Below, in pieces: positions 22,960 through 35,244 of a stretch of 64,000 nucleotides of DNA. The stretch is from Diphasiastrum complanatum (taxonomy: Eukaryota > Streptophyta > Lycopodiopsida > Lycopodiales > Lycopodiaceae). A program made the translations under genes and the position numbers. The stretch spans positions 24,985,874-25,049,873 of the forward strand of contig CM055111.1 of assembly GCA_029204225.1 (NCBI GenBank). Reading direction: 5' to 3'. The stretch's first letter is position 1, and each line of letters opens with the position of its first letter. The notes below the pieces were generated by a model, which was not told where the DNA came from, ran no database searches, and saw nothing but the letters and a program-made list of their open reading frames with translations.

Positions 22960-24210
22960 ACAAGATCGCTCTCATATTCAAGTGTCCTAGTCATTGATTC
23001 CATGATTGGACATTATAATTGCTCACATTCATTGTAAGTGCATGTTCATGACTCAAGATATACAAATTTTCTTCTTTGTTTGTAGAGATGATTTCATTCG
23101 AATGTCAGTCTAAGATGGTACATCGTTTAGGATTAAACAAAGCTCTATAGTCTTGATCTGTGATCTTGCTAATAGACAATAAATTCTTTGTTAATTGGGA
23201 TACATAAAGTACATCGGAGATCAATCTTGAAATACCATCTAGGAACTGAAGATGAATAGACCCTTGGCCCTTGATCTTGTGCGAACTTGAGTTTTTGAAG
23301 AATATGTACTTTGAATAAAAAATAGTGAGATTTGCAAATAGGCTCTTGCATGGAGTCATGTCTTGATAAGTTTTCGAGATACCAATTGGTAGATATCTCT
23401 ACTTTGCAAGTCTTGTACCATCAACATTGTCGGATCTTCATTGGAGTTTCGAGTAGAATCTAAACCTCCATTGTACTACTACATCTTCTTATTTGCTTCA
23501 TTATGCTTGAGAAATTGACAATCTTTGATGTCGTGATTTGTTCTGTTGCAGTATTTGTCGAAGATTTTGGTCTTGGACTTCTATTGCTATCGATTATGTT
23601 AGTGTTGCTAGTTCGAATTAGTTTTCTCAACTTTTGTCTTCTTTTTCTTTGGATTCTTCTTCCTCTGGGACTGTTGCTTATTCGAATACAAGACATCTAT
23701 CTTGTTGTTTGAGGAGGATAAGCTCTTCCTGCTTACTTCTTCTTGGAATCAACTTGTTGTCAGGTTCTGGAGAGATAACTCAAGAGTATTTCTCAAGAGC
23801 AATACTAAATTGTCATAAGAGAGAGAAAGATTGGATAAAAATGACATGTTCACATTTTCATCTGCCGATACTGGCAAACCTACTGCAGCTAGCTAATTAA
23901 GTAGCTATTTGGAATTGTTCAGATGATTGCTGACTGAAGTTCCTTCACTCATCTTGAATGATAGGAATTTTTTTCAAAAAGAGATTAGTAAATCTTTCAG
24001 ATCAGGATTACAATGGCTAAGGCTTTGCCATCTTTTGCTTTCCAGGTAGTCAGCAATTCTAGTTCGGCCAGTTCGGTTATCAAAATATTAATGTATCTCC
24101 ATAATTTCTTTTTGATCAATATCATTCTCATTTTGAATTTCCACATGTGAAAATCATCGATGTTGAATTTGTTGATCAATCGAATCTCTGAGGTTGAACC
24201 TTCCATAATT
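22960..24210 (-). pseudogene. Ty1/copia gag-protease-pre-integrase remnant (element L)
   Basis: The minus strand encodes, from 24206 downward: a Gag start (EGSTSEIRLINKFN, DDFHMWKFKMRMILIKKKLW); a degraded knuckle region near 23520-23570 (CNRTNHDIKDCQFL in a shifted frame); the post-protease segment at 23359-23105 (FFKNSSSHKIKGQGSIHLQF, LYVSQLTKNLLSISKITDQD); and the pre-integrase motif with LGHLNMRAIL near 22975. Several stops and frameshifts are present. The closest relative in the window by residue pattern is J/K. It lacks integrase core, RT and RNase H. Confidence 0.75.
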
Positions 24211-24399
24211 AAAGAATGATCTAAAAATAATAGCAATAATTATGCATGAACTTGTCTTCCTAACAAAAGAAAGACAATGGAGAATTCTAAGGATTGAATC
24301 AAACTATTGAGATTTAGACGATTGCTTGGAACATTCGTTTAACTTAGTAGAATATTTGGGTAGGTGTCAAAGACAACCATGAAATGTGCAAATAAACAG

Positions 24400-25110
24400 A
24401 AATCTATGATAGTCATGCAACCTTCAATAGATATTTTATGATTGATCAATGGAATAAAAGTATCAAATATATAGAAGAAAAGATTGAGATAGCAAGTTCA
24501 ATCAATGACTAATGCATGTAAAGACAATAGAAAATTTGCAATTAAACTTGTTGTACTACAACGATCAGATCACAAATAATAATTGTGTGCCCAATAATGG
24601 TTCACAATAGATATGCACTAAGCGTTGTGATCCTACTTAGCTTAAACAATTGGTCAAAACAACCGACAAATAGAAAAATATTTCTATCGTCTTGAACTAC
24701 TTTCACTCTCTCGAATATCTGATCCCCAGGACTGAGATAGTCGGATACAAATTAGAATTCTTAATTTAATTTTGATATATGATGATCAATTTCGATACGT
24801 CTTTGTATCCTAATCTATTGTATATACAAGTTACCGAACTGGTTCTTGTGAACATGTGTTTAGGCATGATGTTAAAGTTTACAAGAAGAGTGTAAACTGA
24901 ATAGTGAGTGATGAGTGTGATAGTGAGTAGTTACTATATACAGTGACATGTTAAATGGTGACGTAGTCTATTTTGGATTCTTGGTAGAGAATGCGCTCCA
25001 TTTTGAGTAGTAGCATTTGGCAGCCGATAGTTCAATAGTGTTTGATACTTTGACAGTGCCGAGAGTGCCAATTCATTGCTCTGCTTTGAATATCCATCTG
25101 TTTCTACAAA
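24400..25110 (-). repeat. Probable 5' LTR of element L (same family as K LTR)
   Basis: On the minus strand the stretch containing CTCAAAATGGAG, TATATAGTAACT and TTGTATATACAATAGAT matches in order the LTR of element K at about 33650-33880. It lies upstream of the L gag start, as a 5' LTR should. Boundaries are approximate and I do not see a clean primer site. Confidence 0.55.
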
Positions 25111-25138
25111 CTATTCAAATATGCATATAAAACTATAG

Positions 25139-25338
<200 letters not shown>

Positions 25339-25339
25339 A

Positions 25340-26160
25340 ATCGTTGGTGTCCACCGTTCTGCTGCTTGTAGATGTGTCCTCTTCCATCGCCATGTTGATC
25401 TCTACTCCCATCTGCCACTGCAATCTAACTAGCTCGCCCTATCAGCGCTATCAACACCTAATCAGATCAAACTTCTGCATGTCTGCCATCGCTATTTGCT
25501 CGTATTTTGGCACGGATCTGGTCCTACAAACATCTGTCTGAGATGCCTCACCGTAAAGGGGCTTTGCCCCTCCTTCTTCGTCTTTTTCTTCTTCCATTTC
25601 AGATCCACCTTCACTTTCACCCTCTATTCCAGTTGCAATCCCTATCTCTCCACCAGATCCTATTCTTGCTAATAGTGAATCCATTATAGCCGATCCATTG
25701 ACCCCGAATACCAAAGAAGAGGAATCACCAACCTTTATGATCTCCGTCAGGGTACCACGATATACCTAGATGAAGACCTTACTTTCATTCAAGTTCAAGA
25801 ACGGAAAAAAGCAAAACAAGAGGCTCTAACGAATGGAAAGCGGTTGATCTACAGAGATGGTATCATTCGTTTGTAGATATTAAACATGTTGCTATTGATG
25901 AGATATCTGAGATTGTTCAGAGTTAGTGAGAGAGTTAGAGCACTGAAGATATGCGAGTTGAGTTTGTAAATGGTCTTTGTATCATATAATCCTTGACATT
26001 ATCCTCTTCTTAGTTAGTTTGGTTTTAGTTATGTTGTTTGATGGCATTGCTCCATCTTGGTGCCACTCTATCTGATGTACTTGTTCATCTTATACACCTT
26101 TTGGCATGGAAAAGACCTTAATAAAGCTTTCTTTCTTCTTTCTTTTCTCTCCACAGGACA
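25340..26160 (+). pseudogene. Possible LINE-type remnant, C-terminal motif and 3' tail
   Basis: In one plus-strand frame ending at a TAG at 25876, IYLDEDLTFIQVQERKKAKQ and then GKRLIYRDGIIRL are encoded. A similar [V/I]YLDEDLT..Q...RKK...A...GK...YR.G pattern recurs, as I recall, near nucleic-acid-binding ORFs of LINE-like elements. The following 270 bp are T-rich with 'ggcattgctccatcttggtgcc' and a terminal AATAAAGC before a TTTCTTC-rich tail, which resembles a LINE 3' end. The upstream part (25460-25715) is Glu/Gly-rich on the opposite strand and unassigned. The resemblance is weak; it could be unrelated. Confidence 0.3.
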
Positions 26161-26829
26161 GCAAGGCATGGTTTTGAGAAAGAGGAAAAAAGTTTTAATG
26201 GTTTGACCAATGGGGCCCCACCCCTTGTTTAAGTGATGAAAACATATGTGTGCAGTTGGTAGCGAAGCCCCTTTGTCCTCCCACTGGAGCGTGCAAACTC
26301 TAGAGCTATACTGAGGTATAACATCTTACCTTTTTTGGCGCATGTTGTCTCCTCGATGAGTGAATGAGTAGTTTCAATTTTTGTGTATTGTAGTGCATTT
26401 TTTTAGTAAAAATTTTCAAATTTCAACAAATCGAATCATTCACGATGATTTTCCAGAAGAAAATGTACTATATATATCGCATATGCACAAAATTTACTAT
26501 TATGCCACTTTTTGCTTAGATACGAATGTGGCTATGTTAAAAAATAGCTATAAATTCCATGGCAGGTTCAAATGTCACCATCGGTCTTCAAATGACAATT
26601 ATATAAGAAGAATTAGAGCTATTTTTAATACTTTATTATTTTTAATAATTTTGTTTAATATCAACATGCTAATTATAGCAAGACCCATAAGTGACTCTAA
26701 TGGACAATATTATCGACAGTTGCTAAGTAGTTTTATTAAAGTGGCAATTTTATGCCATATGGTATGATGAGATGTATCTTAGTTATATCATGATTAATAA
26801 AAGATGCCCAAGTACCCTTAAGGTTCTGC
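26161..26829. other. Unassigned intergenic DNA
   Basis: No family resemblance on either strand. A 128-codon plus-strand frame at 26381-26767 is A+T-rich with no motif and is probably chance. Confidence 0.35.
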
Positions 26830-27385
26830 CTTAAGTTCAAGGGAGTGTCCTAAGGTTACGGGTCATGAAGACAAAGGCATGTTCAATTGCAGCTTTTAAC
26901 GATGAGCAATGACTAAGTTGAAATGGGTCGGCAAGGATCAAGAACGATCGAGAATGGAATTGCCAGTCCAAAGTTTACCTTAACTAAGATACCCATTTTT
27001 GAATTGGAATCAATGTGCTGATGATGAAATCTTTTACCAAATTTGGAAACCTAGTGATTAGACAATTTGCCTTGGTAGGGATGATGTTTGCCTCTACGAA
27101 GTTCCAAATGGGAGCAATTGTTGATTGCTCACTAAAGATAGTCCGAGTTTTCAGATGAGAATAATAGTCGAAAATGTAAAGCCCTAAGTCAATGTACGTG
27201 AAAATTGAATGGATGTCAATTAAATTTATGGAGACATAAATCGTCCATATACCTATATCTTGGGAGTGATTAGAAGCAAGAAATGAAAATGGTTCATTAA
27301 GATCAAAATAGCTTATAAGAGCCTTTGTGTCAATATGAAGACCGTGAAAACATTCTTGAATGCATTCCCCTTCAATGAAAGTTGA
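26830..27385 (-). pseudogene. Unrecognised open frame without start codon
   Basis: On the minus strand 133 codons are open from 27385 to a TAG at 26984-26986 (CFHGLHIDTKALISYFDLNE, WTIYVSINLIDIHSIFTYID, NFVEANIIPTKANCL). After two stops the same frame continues with DWQFHSRSFLILADPFQLSH to about 26830. The composition looks like a folded protein rather than random A+T-rich DNA, and there is no ATG, so it may be an exon or a worn gene. I do not recognise the family. Confidence 0.35.
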
Positions 27386-27797
27386 TTATGACGAAGTGGC
27401 TCTTCGTTCTTGCACAAAGAGAATAAGGAGGGCAAGAGAAGGGAAAGGGGGATTCATTGTTCTTGATGTTTTTGCTTGAGAGGAGGAGATTTTGTAGCAG
27501 AAACGTCTTGTAAGAGAAATATGTCTGAATTACAACCCTCCAAGATCTCGTGCATGGCCAGATCAATGTATCCATTGTCCTACGTAACAGTTGAAGCTTG
27601 ATAAATCCACACACAATTTGAATAGAAGTTCTGCAAAGAATCCATAAGAGGAACACGTTTCCAACATGAATCTAAATGTAGTCTGTTTGACAGTTGAAAA
27701 TGCATTTCAACCTGAGATCCGAAATCACAGAACTATTTACTTATCAGTATTGATAAGTGCAATCTAACATGTATCTGAGAGGTCAAATCCGAATCAG

Positions 27798-28530
<733 letters not shown>

Positions 28531-28839
28531 GACAATGGTTGAATTGGTTGTTTTAGTTTTGCACACATTTGTTTTTGGTGCTCGGTTAATTTCATATCGA
28601 TAATTTTCTGTTTGGTTAACTGAGGTTTTCTAGTATTTTGTGGAGGCGGCATGGTGGCCTCACGGATTAACTCTTCGTTAATGGCCTCACAGATATCATT
28701 TGGAAGTGCTTCCTAGTGGTAGACTTTGGCTTTGGGCCTATAGGTCACTGTGTTCACTATCTTAGAGGTAAGTTGGATATGAGCTAGTGGGCCTGGTGTC
28801 TTGATCTCCTTTGGGATCAATTTAGAACCAAATCATTTA

Positions 28840-29640
28840 GTGTCGAGATAGTTGAGGATGTGCTCATCACTCATTTCCGCATCATTCATCGAAAGAATTC
28901 CATCTTTCAAAATATGGGGTGTAGAAACAATTGTTTCTTCGGGGCACCAAGCTATTGAAATAGAATCTATCATCATCAAGGGAATGATGGGCGTCTCGAT
29001 GTCAGTAGAAGATGATAGTATAGGTGTGTTTTTTTTTATGGTCTCGATGAGACATCAATTAGAGTCAGTACAGTCCACTGTGGCCAATGCATGACCCCAA
29101 TTGATGATATCAGTTGAGCATGTATAGTGTCCTTTTGGCATGATTGGAACACTATCAGATGCATCGTATGTGATTGATGACCAATCATCATAAATCTTGG
29201 CTGGCTTCACATGGCCTGTGGAGTCTATAGTGACTCGCTTTTTAGTATTGTCGAAGGTTATCTTACTTCGCTTCAAATCTTGGATGACACCTATCATCAG
29301 GGTGTACCAAGAATGAGTTTGTATGTATGTGCATCTTCTAGTAGGTCTAGGATAACACAGTCAATGGTAAATTTGATGCCTGCTATATGGACGGGGATAT
29401 TCGATAAGTGTCCAGCAGGGTCCATGACTCTCTGGTCTGCCATGCGTAACTTGTACTATGGTAGATCCAACTTGGTAAAACCCCATGACTTTGTTAGTGA
29501 AAAAGCCATTATGTTTACGCCTGATCCACTATTGAGGATAACAGATACCCTGGGATAGTCTTTGTAGAGCATAGGGAGTGTGATGCTATTCCCTTTAGCA
29601 ACACCGATATTCATCAAATTCATAGGAATTTGAGGCATAT
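28840..29640 (-). pseudogene. Ty3/gypsy-like retropepsin remnant
   Basis: The minus strand encodes VSVILNSGSGVNIMAFSLTK, then after a frameshift LRMADQRVMDPAGHL, KLILGTPWMIGVIQDLKRSK and ITFDNTKKRVTID. This is the retropepsin pattern of Ty3/gypsy polyproteins (DSGS..N.M ... LADQ....P.G.L ... LLG.PW). The catalytic aspartate is replaced by Asn (codon at 29531-29533), so the enzyme would be dead. No RT follows on either side within the region. Sequence at 28640-28840 may be further downstream spacer of the same polyprotein. Confidence 0.65.
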
Positions 29641-29659
29641 TTGGAATCTCTTCATGTTT

Positions 29660-30184
29660 TCGTTATTCATCCTGTACATCAGGCAGCTGAAAACTTCGAT
29701 GGATATAGCCCTTAAGGCTTGTGAAGGATTTGATGGCCATTAGGGAAAGTTTGGATTCAAAAGGGGCCCTTTGTAAAGATGCTTTTGTTGACTTCACATG
29801 CCTTAAGCCTCCAAATGGACCAATAATCTTATAACATGTGTACAACACTGTAACAGTGCTAAACGAACGAAAAAAGTGTTCAAGTTTTCAGGTGATTTTT
29901 TATTATTTCAAAAATATTTCTCGAGCAGAAATAAATATCTCATTGGACAATATGTGCTGCCCATATGTTAAATATCTGCATGAATAGTCTAACTAGCGTT
30001 AGTTTTTCTAAACTATAGTTCCCCTGTGTATTTCTCCCTTTGAAAAGCATTCCGAGGGGTCCCACGCCCTTGAAAAAATGGCCCTTGAAATCGGCGGGTT
30101 TCACTTCTCCTTTGCATTTCCAAGTGATGGTGCGAGAGCTTTCTAAACAGTCCAACTTCTTAACCGTAGCTCCAATTGAGACGC
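29660..30184. other. Unassigned, possibly gypsy-related spacer
   Basis: Short minus-strand frames (29663-29848, 29940-30188) show no recognised motif. This DNA links the gypsy-like protease to the foldback structure. Confidence 0.3.
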
Positions 30185-30726
30185 CCATGGTGCCATTAGA
30201 AAGAGCTCAATGAGAGCTTTGCAACGACATCCTAGATGACCTAGTTTTGAATTACGGTTAAAACGTTATAGGCAGTCAAAGATCGAAAAAGATCCCTCAT
30301 ATAAAAATATATATATTTCAAAAAAAATAACCCTAATATCGGTTCAGCACGCACCCTTAGGGTCTGAGACCCTAAGGGCGCGCGTTGAACCGACATTAGG
30401 GATTTGAATTTTTTTTTCTTTTTTTTTTTCTTTTTTTGTTGGAAAGACCTCAATGAGAGCTCTGCAATGGCGTCATAATGACCTAATTTTGATTAGAGAT
30501 TCAAAAGTTATAGGCAGTCAAAGTTGTGGCACCAAAACTTTGACTGCCTATAACTTTTGACCGTTAATCGGAATTAAGTCATTATGGCGCCATTGCAAAG
30601 CCCTTGTCGAGCTCTTTCAAAAAAAAAATTCAAAACCCTAATATCGGTTCAGCACATGCCCTTAAGGTTTGAGAACGCTCAAACTCTAAGGGCGTGCGTT
30701 GAACCGATATTAGGGTTATTTTATTG

Positions 30727-30766
<40 letters not shown>

Positions 30767-30885
30767 GAGGGATTCTCTACAAACTTTGACTACCTATAAC
30801 TCTTTAACCATAACTCAAAACAAGGTCATGTAGGGTGCCATTGCGAAGCTCTCGTCGAGCTCTTTTTAATAGCACCATGTTTGAC
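30185..30885. mobile_element. Foldback/palindromic element with symmetric A-B-B'-A-A'-B-B'-A' organisation
   Basis: Two modules recur. Module A (about 85 bp, 'agctc.atgagagct.tgcaa.g' to 'gcagtcaaag') is at 30197-30283 and 30445-30523, inverted at 30535-30620 and 30785-30880. Module B (about 32 bp, 'ccctaatatcggttcagcac') is at 30332 and 30638, and each is followed by its inverted copy at about 30367 and 30688. The whole is a near-palindrome centred at about 30529 with terminal CATGGTGCCAT/ATAGCACCATG. A (TA)n run lies at 30731-30760. It encodes nothing. It sits just downstream of a copia protease motif in fragment M. It could be a foldback/MITE-type transposon; no clear TSD was identified. 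Confidence 0.7.
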
Positions 30886-30889
30886 TGTC

Positions 30890-31604
30890 TTTCACGCCTA
30901 TGGTACTAGAATATCAGAGGTAGATGAATTGATCTTTGTTGTAAGCTACATACTCGGTAAACCATTCCTTGCGAGAGGTCATGTGTTGGGTAGTGCCGCT
31001 GTCCAGGTACCAACTATCACGGTCTTTGGTACTACTGTTGTAAGCCATTAAAAGTGTGTATCTTGCTCCTTGAATTTTGTCACGTTGGAGGAGTCTGGCT
31101 ATTGTTGTTGTTGCTTCTTTCTCTCATTGTAGATCTGGATATGACATTCCTTGATGTCGTGATTGGCTCTCTTGCAATGTCTACAGAAAAGCTTCTTACG
31201 CAATCCACCTTGCTCACCTTGAGTGTGAGGCTTTTGTTGTTGTTGCTGCTGCACTTGATTCTTGCCCTTGGAATAGTCTTTCTTCTTGGTGTATAGGGCC
31301 ATGGACTTGTCTTTGAGTGTGAGGCTTCTGTTGTTATTGCTGCTGCACTTGATCCTTGCCCTTGGAGTAGTCTTTCTTCTTGGTGTATAGGGCCATGGAC
31401 TTGTCTTTGATAGACAAGCTGCTGGTCTTTCTCTGCATTTCTTCTTGAAGAAAATGACAAATCACCTTTTGAAGAGTGAGGTCGATGTTTCAAATCAAAC
31501 ATGCAGATCATGCATTCAACCAAGAAATTAGTGTGTAGAGTGGTTGAAATGCCATGAAATCCTACTTTACTTGCTGCAAAATTAAATGAATTAGATCCTA
31601 ACAA
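30890..31604 (-). pseudogene. Ty1/copia gag-protease remnant (family M internal region)
   Basis: On the minus strand a Gag start region (LHTNFLVECMICMFDLKH) is followed by Lys/Gln-rich sequence, a zinc knuckle CRHCKRANHDIKEC near 31160, and then at about 30990 WYLDSGTTQHMTSRKEW, the copia protease active site with DSG intact. A 93-bp in-frame tandem duplication (about 31223-31410) repeats the block LYTKKKDYSKGKNQVQQQQQ. Frames are shifted at several points. It abuts LTR family M upstream and the foldback element downstream. Confidence 0.75.
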
Positions 31605-32382
31605 TCTAAAACTGAACTAACATACACATTCTACCTAAATACAAGAAACTAAGTCTGATAGTCAGAGGATCAAGAAACACTCATTTCTTGATTCTTGGAT
31701 AGCCCAAGAACATCAAGAACTAAATTATAAGAGGATATACAAGATCTATACCACAAATCCAACCTATTTAGTTTAACTGAATGCTGATTCCTATATTAAT
31801 CCACAAGAAAACAAGAAATCTAATCCACAACTACAATCCACAACCACACACAAAGGGAATGGAAGGGCAAGATCATTAATGCATCACTCAAGAAACAAAA
31901 ATGATCAAAGGGCTCAAGAATGCATCAAAACTCATGGAGGATCTTCTCATTTGAGCATGGAGTTGATACATTTACAAAAAGCTTCTCTTCTACAAAGAGA
32001 GAGTCTCTTAAATAAGCAAGAGAGCTCCTTAGGTGGTATCCTAGTGGCATTTCCACATTACACAAATTACAAGTGGAACTATGCTCTCCAGTAGAGGTCA
32101 CCATCAAAAGGTGGCTCACTCTACTTTCTTTAAGAGGGGTCTACTTGCATTTATTACATTAGCCTAGAAATACTAGTTCCATGGTCATTCCATCTTTCGG
32201 GATTCACTATGAGGCTTACACAGTTCCTACTTGACAGTATTAACTAGTATTCCTCGACTCTCATACTTGGCTCTTAGTCTTTGTTCGTCTCGTCTTCTCA
32301 GAGACCTCCTCGGTCTAAGGTGAGAGGTGCTCTTGGGTAGCTCTTGCCGAGTATCTTGGGGATTCGTCAGAATCAGCCAACA
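31605..32382 (-). repeat. LTR family M, third copy
   Basis: A minus-strand copy of the repeat at 11058-11950, starting TGTTGGCTGATTC at 32382 and ending near the gag start of the adjacent copia remnant, so it is the 5' LTR of that element. A purine-rich tract (AGGAGAAAGGGGT) lies directly outside it. It lacks the extra ~55 bp of the arm copies. Confidence 0.65.
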
Positions 32383-32735
32383 ACCCCTTTCTCCTATTGT
32401 CTATTCCAAGGAAGGTGGGATTGAAATCCAAACCCTTCATCAAAAGCACAAACTAATCAATGGTGGAGAGATAAACACACTTCACCTACCACCAATTGAC
32501 TTTGACTAATTAATCAAACTTAGGAACTTAAGTTTAAGCTTAACTTTGGCCTTATACTATTATTTTTTATTACATGGCCCAAAGTCAAGTTTATGCCAAA
32601 ATTATTTATTTATAAGTGCTCTTTGGGCCATGGGCTTATACACGCAGAGGATGCCATGACCCTCGCAACTATTTCTACTAACTCGACTTTTTATTTATTT
32701 ACATCATGTTGGGAATACTCCCAACATCTACCAAC
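32383..32735. other. Unassigned; ends with a short hairpin
   Basis: No gene. Near 32708-32727 TGTTGGGA-ATAC-TCCCAACA forms an 8-bp stem with LTR-like termini, followed by 'tctaccaacattctag' and then the RNase H remnant of element K. Confidence 0.35.
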
Positions 32736-33195
32736 ATTCTAGAGGGCTACACAGATACAGATACAAGAAAATCGGCCTCTGGATTTGTGTTCTTGTTCAA
32801 TCAAGGCCCAATTTCATGGAACAGTCAAAAACAGATCTCAGTATAATTATCCTCCACAAAATCAAAATACATAGCTGCCACAAATGCTACAAAGGAGGCA
32901 ATTTGGCTGAGAAATCTTCTTGTAGATATCAAAATTATCTAGTCACACCACTATGACAATCAAAGTGCCATTGCACTATCTCTCAATCCGAGATTCCACT
33001 TTCGAAGTAAGCATATCGAAATCAAGTATCACTACCTTAGAATGAAAGTGCAAAGCAATGAAATATTTTTGGTTTATTGTAGGACAGAGTTACAGACAAT
33101 AAATTACTTCACCAAGGTTCTATCAAAGGAACATCATCTCAGATTTAACAACATGCTAAATCTGATAATCAATATTATTCAGGATCCACATTAAG
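32736..33195 (+). pseudogene. Ty1/copia RNase H C-terminal remnant (element K)
   Basis: With minor shifts the plus strand reads YTDTDTRKSASGFVFLFNQG, ISWNSQKQISV, STKSKYIAATNATKEAIWL, DNQSAIALSLNPRFHFRSKH, then the tail NNMLNLIINIIQDPH and a stop. This is the copia RNase H and the C-terminus. It is followed by the purine tract AAGAGGGAG and an LTR at 33202. A stop replaces a conserved codon before LSSTKSKY. The rest of pol is missing upstream. Confidence 0.8.
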
Positions 33196-33201
33196 AGGGA
33201 G

Positions 33202-33880
33202 TGTTGAAATTTCATGCTCAAGCCCAATTCCATTCGGTAATGAGCACCCTAAAATCTGTTTATACTTATTCAGAAAAAAAAAAACTACAAAAAAAAAATG
33301 AAAAAAGAAGAAGGCTTGAACTTCCTTACAGAGTATCGAAAAATTCAAGATCAAATTTTTCCGACCCAAGCCTTTTTCGACCCAATGTTAATCCCATCAA
33401 AGAGAGATTTTTCGACCCTAGATCGGATCGGATCGCATCGGATCGAGGCGAAGAATGTTCGGGCGTCTTCAACCCTAGATCAAATTGAATTGGGTCTAAT
33501 TTTTTCGACCCTAGTTCACAGTGTGTATAAATCCAACCTTTGATATTTTAGACCCTTTGTATATTTTCGACTCTTTGAAAAATCTGACTCTATCAAAATC
33601 AAAATTTTATGATATTGTATCAACTCGAAAGCTTTAGGATTAGGATAGTACCACTCAAAATGGAGCTCTTTCTATACTAAATCTGATAAAGACTATGTTA
33701 TCATTCGAACATGCCACTATATATAGTAACTGCTCAATGTCATACTTATCGTCTACAGTTCAGTTTAGACTCTACTTGTAAACACTTACATCGTGCCTAA
33801 CATACCAATTTACAAAAACGAGTTAGATGATAAACTATGTCACTTTGTATATATACAATAGATCATAATAAGATTTGATT
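33202..33880 (+). repeat. 3' LTR of element K
   Basis: It starts TGTTGAAATTTCATGCTC directly after the purine tract AAGAGGGAG. The first ~400 bp match the LTR of J (minus strand 16105-15740) and the later part matches the LTR of L (minus strand, around 24800-25010). The 3' end is not certain. Confidence 0.7.
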
Positions 33881-34548
33881 TGAATTAATTCTACTTGAGT
33901 ATTCTAGGCTAGTTTAGGCCTAATTTGAGATATATCAAGGATAATCAAACACGACCCTAATGATGCTTACTTCTATGCTCATATACACATTCTCACATAA
34001 CATTACCAACACAAGTGGACGAAGCTTCCAAGAAGAAAGAGACAAATAACACCAAAACCAAGAAAGTTGATGGAAACAAGTACTAGAGTGATTTAGATTA
34101 CGTAGTCCTTGCCTATGCCTACCTCATATTCAAGCACCATGAATATTTATACCTTTTATGCCAACTCTCAACATTGCATCTAATATACTCACTTGGAAAT
34201 CTCTCAAATTATGTCCCTCAGCCTTTTGAGTGCAACCAATTAGAAAGTGCAACAACCTAACAATGGCTTGATGTATGTGTTTTCATGCACAATATTTTGC
34301 TTATGAAATAAAGGCAAACCTCACAACATGTTTGATGGAAGATTTATATGGGGCCATGTGGACATTGAATGGTTGGGGCCCATTTGATGGTTAGACTTTT
34401 CCTAATTTGTATAATTGAGTCCTAATTAGTATAATTGAGGTTGCTTACCATTTATTTTGTCCATGACATTTAGATCACTCAATTTTTCCTTTCAAGTGAG
34501 ATTTTACAATTCATAATAACAATAAAAGTCCCAAATCTCATCAAAATT
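33881..34548. other. Flank of element X/C, unassigned
   Basis: No gene recognised. This is the DNA into which the A-family element X inserted on its 3' side. The last five bases before the LTR, AAATT (34544-34548), match those after the LTR of F (57766-57770). Confidence 0.45.
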
Positions 34549-35230
34549 TGTAAAAATTACAGCAAATAAGGATCCTAAAACACTTGAAATGATGAGGGAA
34601 ACAATAGATTATGATTTCATAAGATTAGCACAAGTTGAACCATCAAAATCCATAAAAAATCTATGCTTGAACCTCACTAAATGGCCCAAATCCTTGAAGA
34701 AGGCTTCACACGTGTGAAAGTACGGCCTCCCAAAGTCTAAGTACTGTACACCAGACCTACATTCAATCCTATAATCATTAGTAATCACAAGTACTCAAAC
34801 AATTATGAACATAGAGAGCAATTGCACCATTATGAGAGAAAAAACATGAAATTGCTTGATTGATTTTGGTGAGATATCATCACCTATATATACATGATCC
34901 ATCACGGTTTTGGGCAGGTATGAGTAGCCCTAAACCTATCCCTAATGCTAATTTTGGTGGATCTTTCATCCCTACCAAGTTAGGGTTGGAATCTTGGAGA
35001 TCCCTCAACAATGCAAAAACTACCAAAAATAGCTCCTATTTTTTCTCCCTTGTATCTAAGCATAATTTGGACTCATTCCAAAGGTTCTAACACTTAGGTC
35101 TACTTGAGAACATCCTTATGAATGGAATCCTATGCTATTTGGCACGTGTGACAAGCCACATCATGACCATCTAACTATTTACAAGTCATATGACCAAAAC
35201 TAGTCAAGCTAGAATTGTGAATTTTTAACA
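34549..35230 (-). repeat. 3' LTR of element C (X-derived)
   Basis: 682 bp, A-family LTR, minus strand, palindrome TTCACACGTGTGAA at 34705-34718. It shows at least seven differences from the LTR of F at 57084-57765, which I infer to be its original 5' partner. Confidence 0.93.
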
Positions 35231-35244
35231 CTCCTCCTCACTAT

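Noticed and set aside
26381-26767. 128-codon plus-strand ORF
   Set aside because: A+T-rich, no motif, composition as expected by chance; not listed as a gene.
32708-32727. Hairpin TGTTGGGA-ATAC-TCCCAACA as a two-LTR circle junction
   Set aside because: A two-LTR junction would have the order TCCCAACA then TGTTGGGA. The observed order is the reverse, so it is at most a tiny LTR remnant or chance hairpin.
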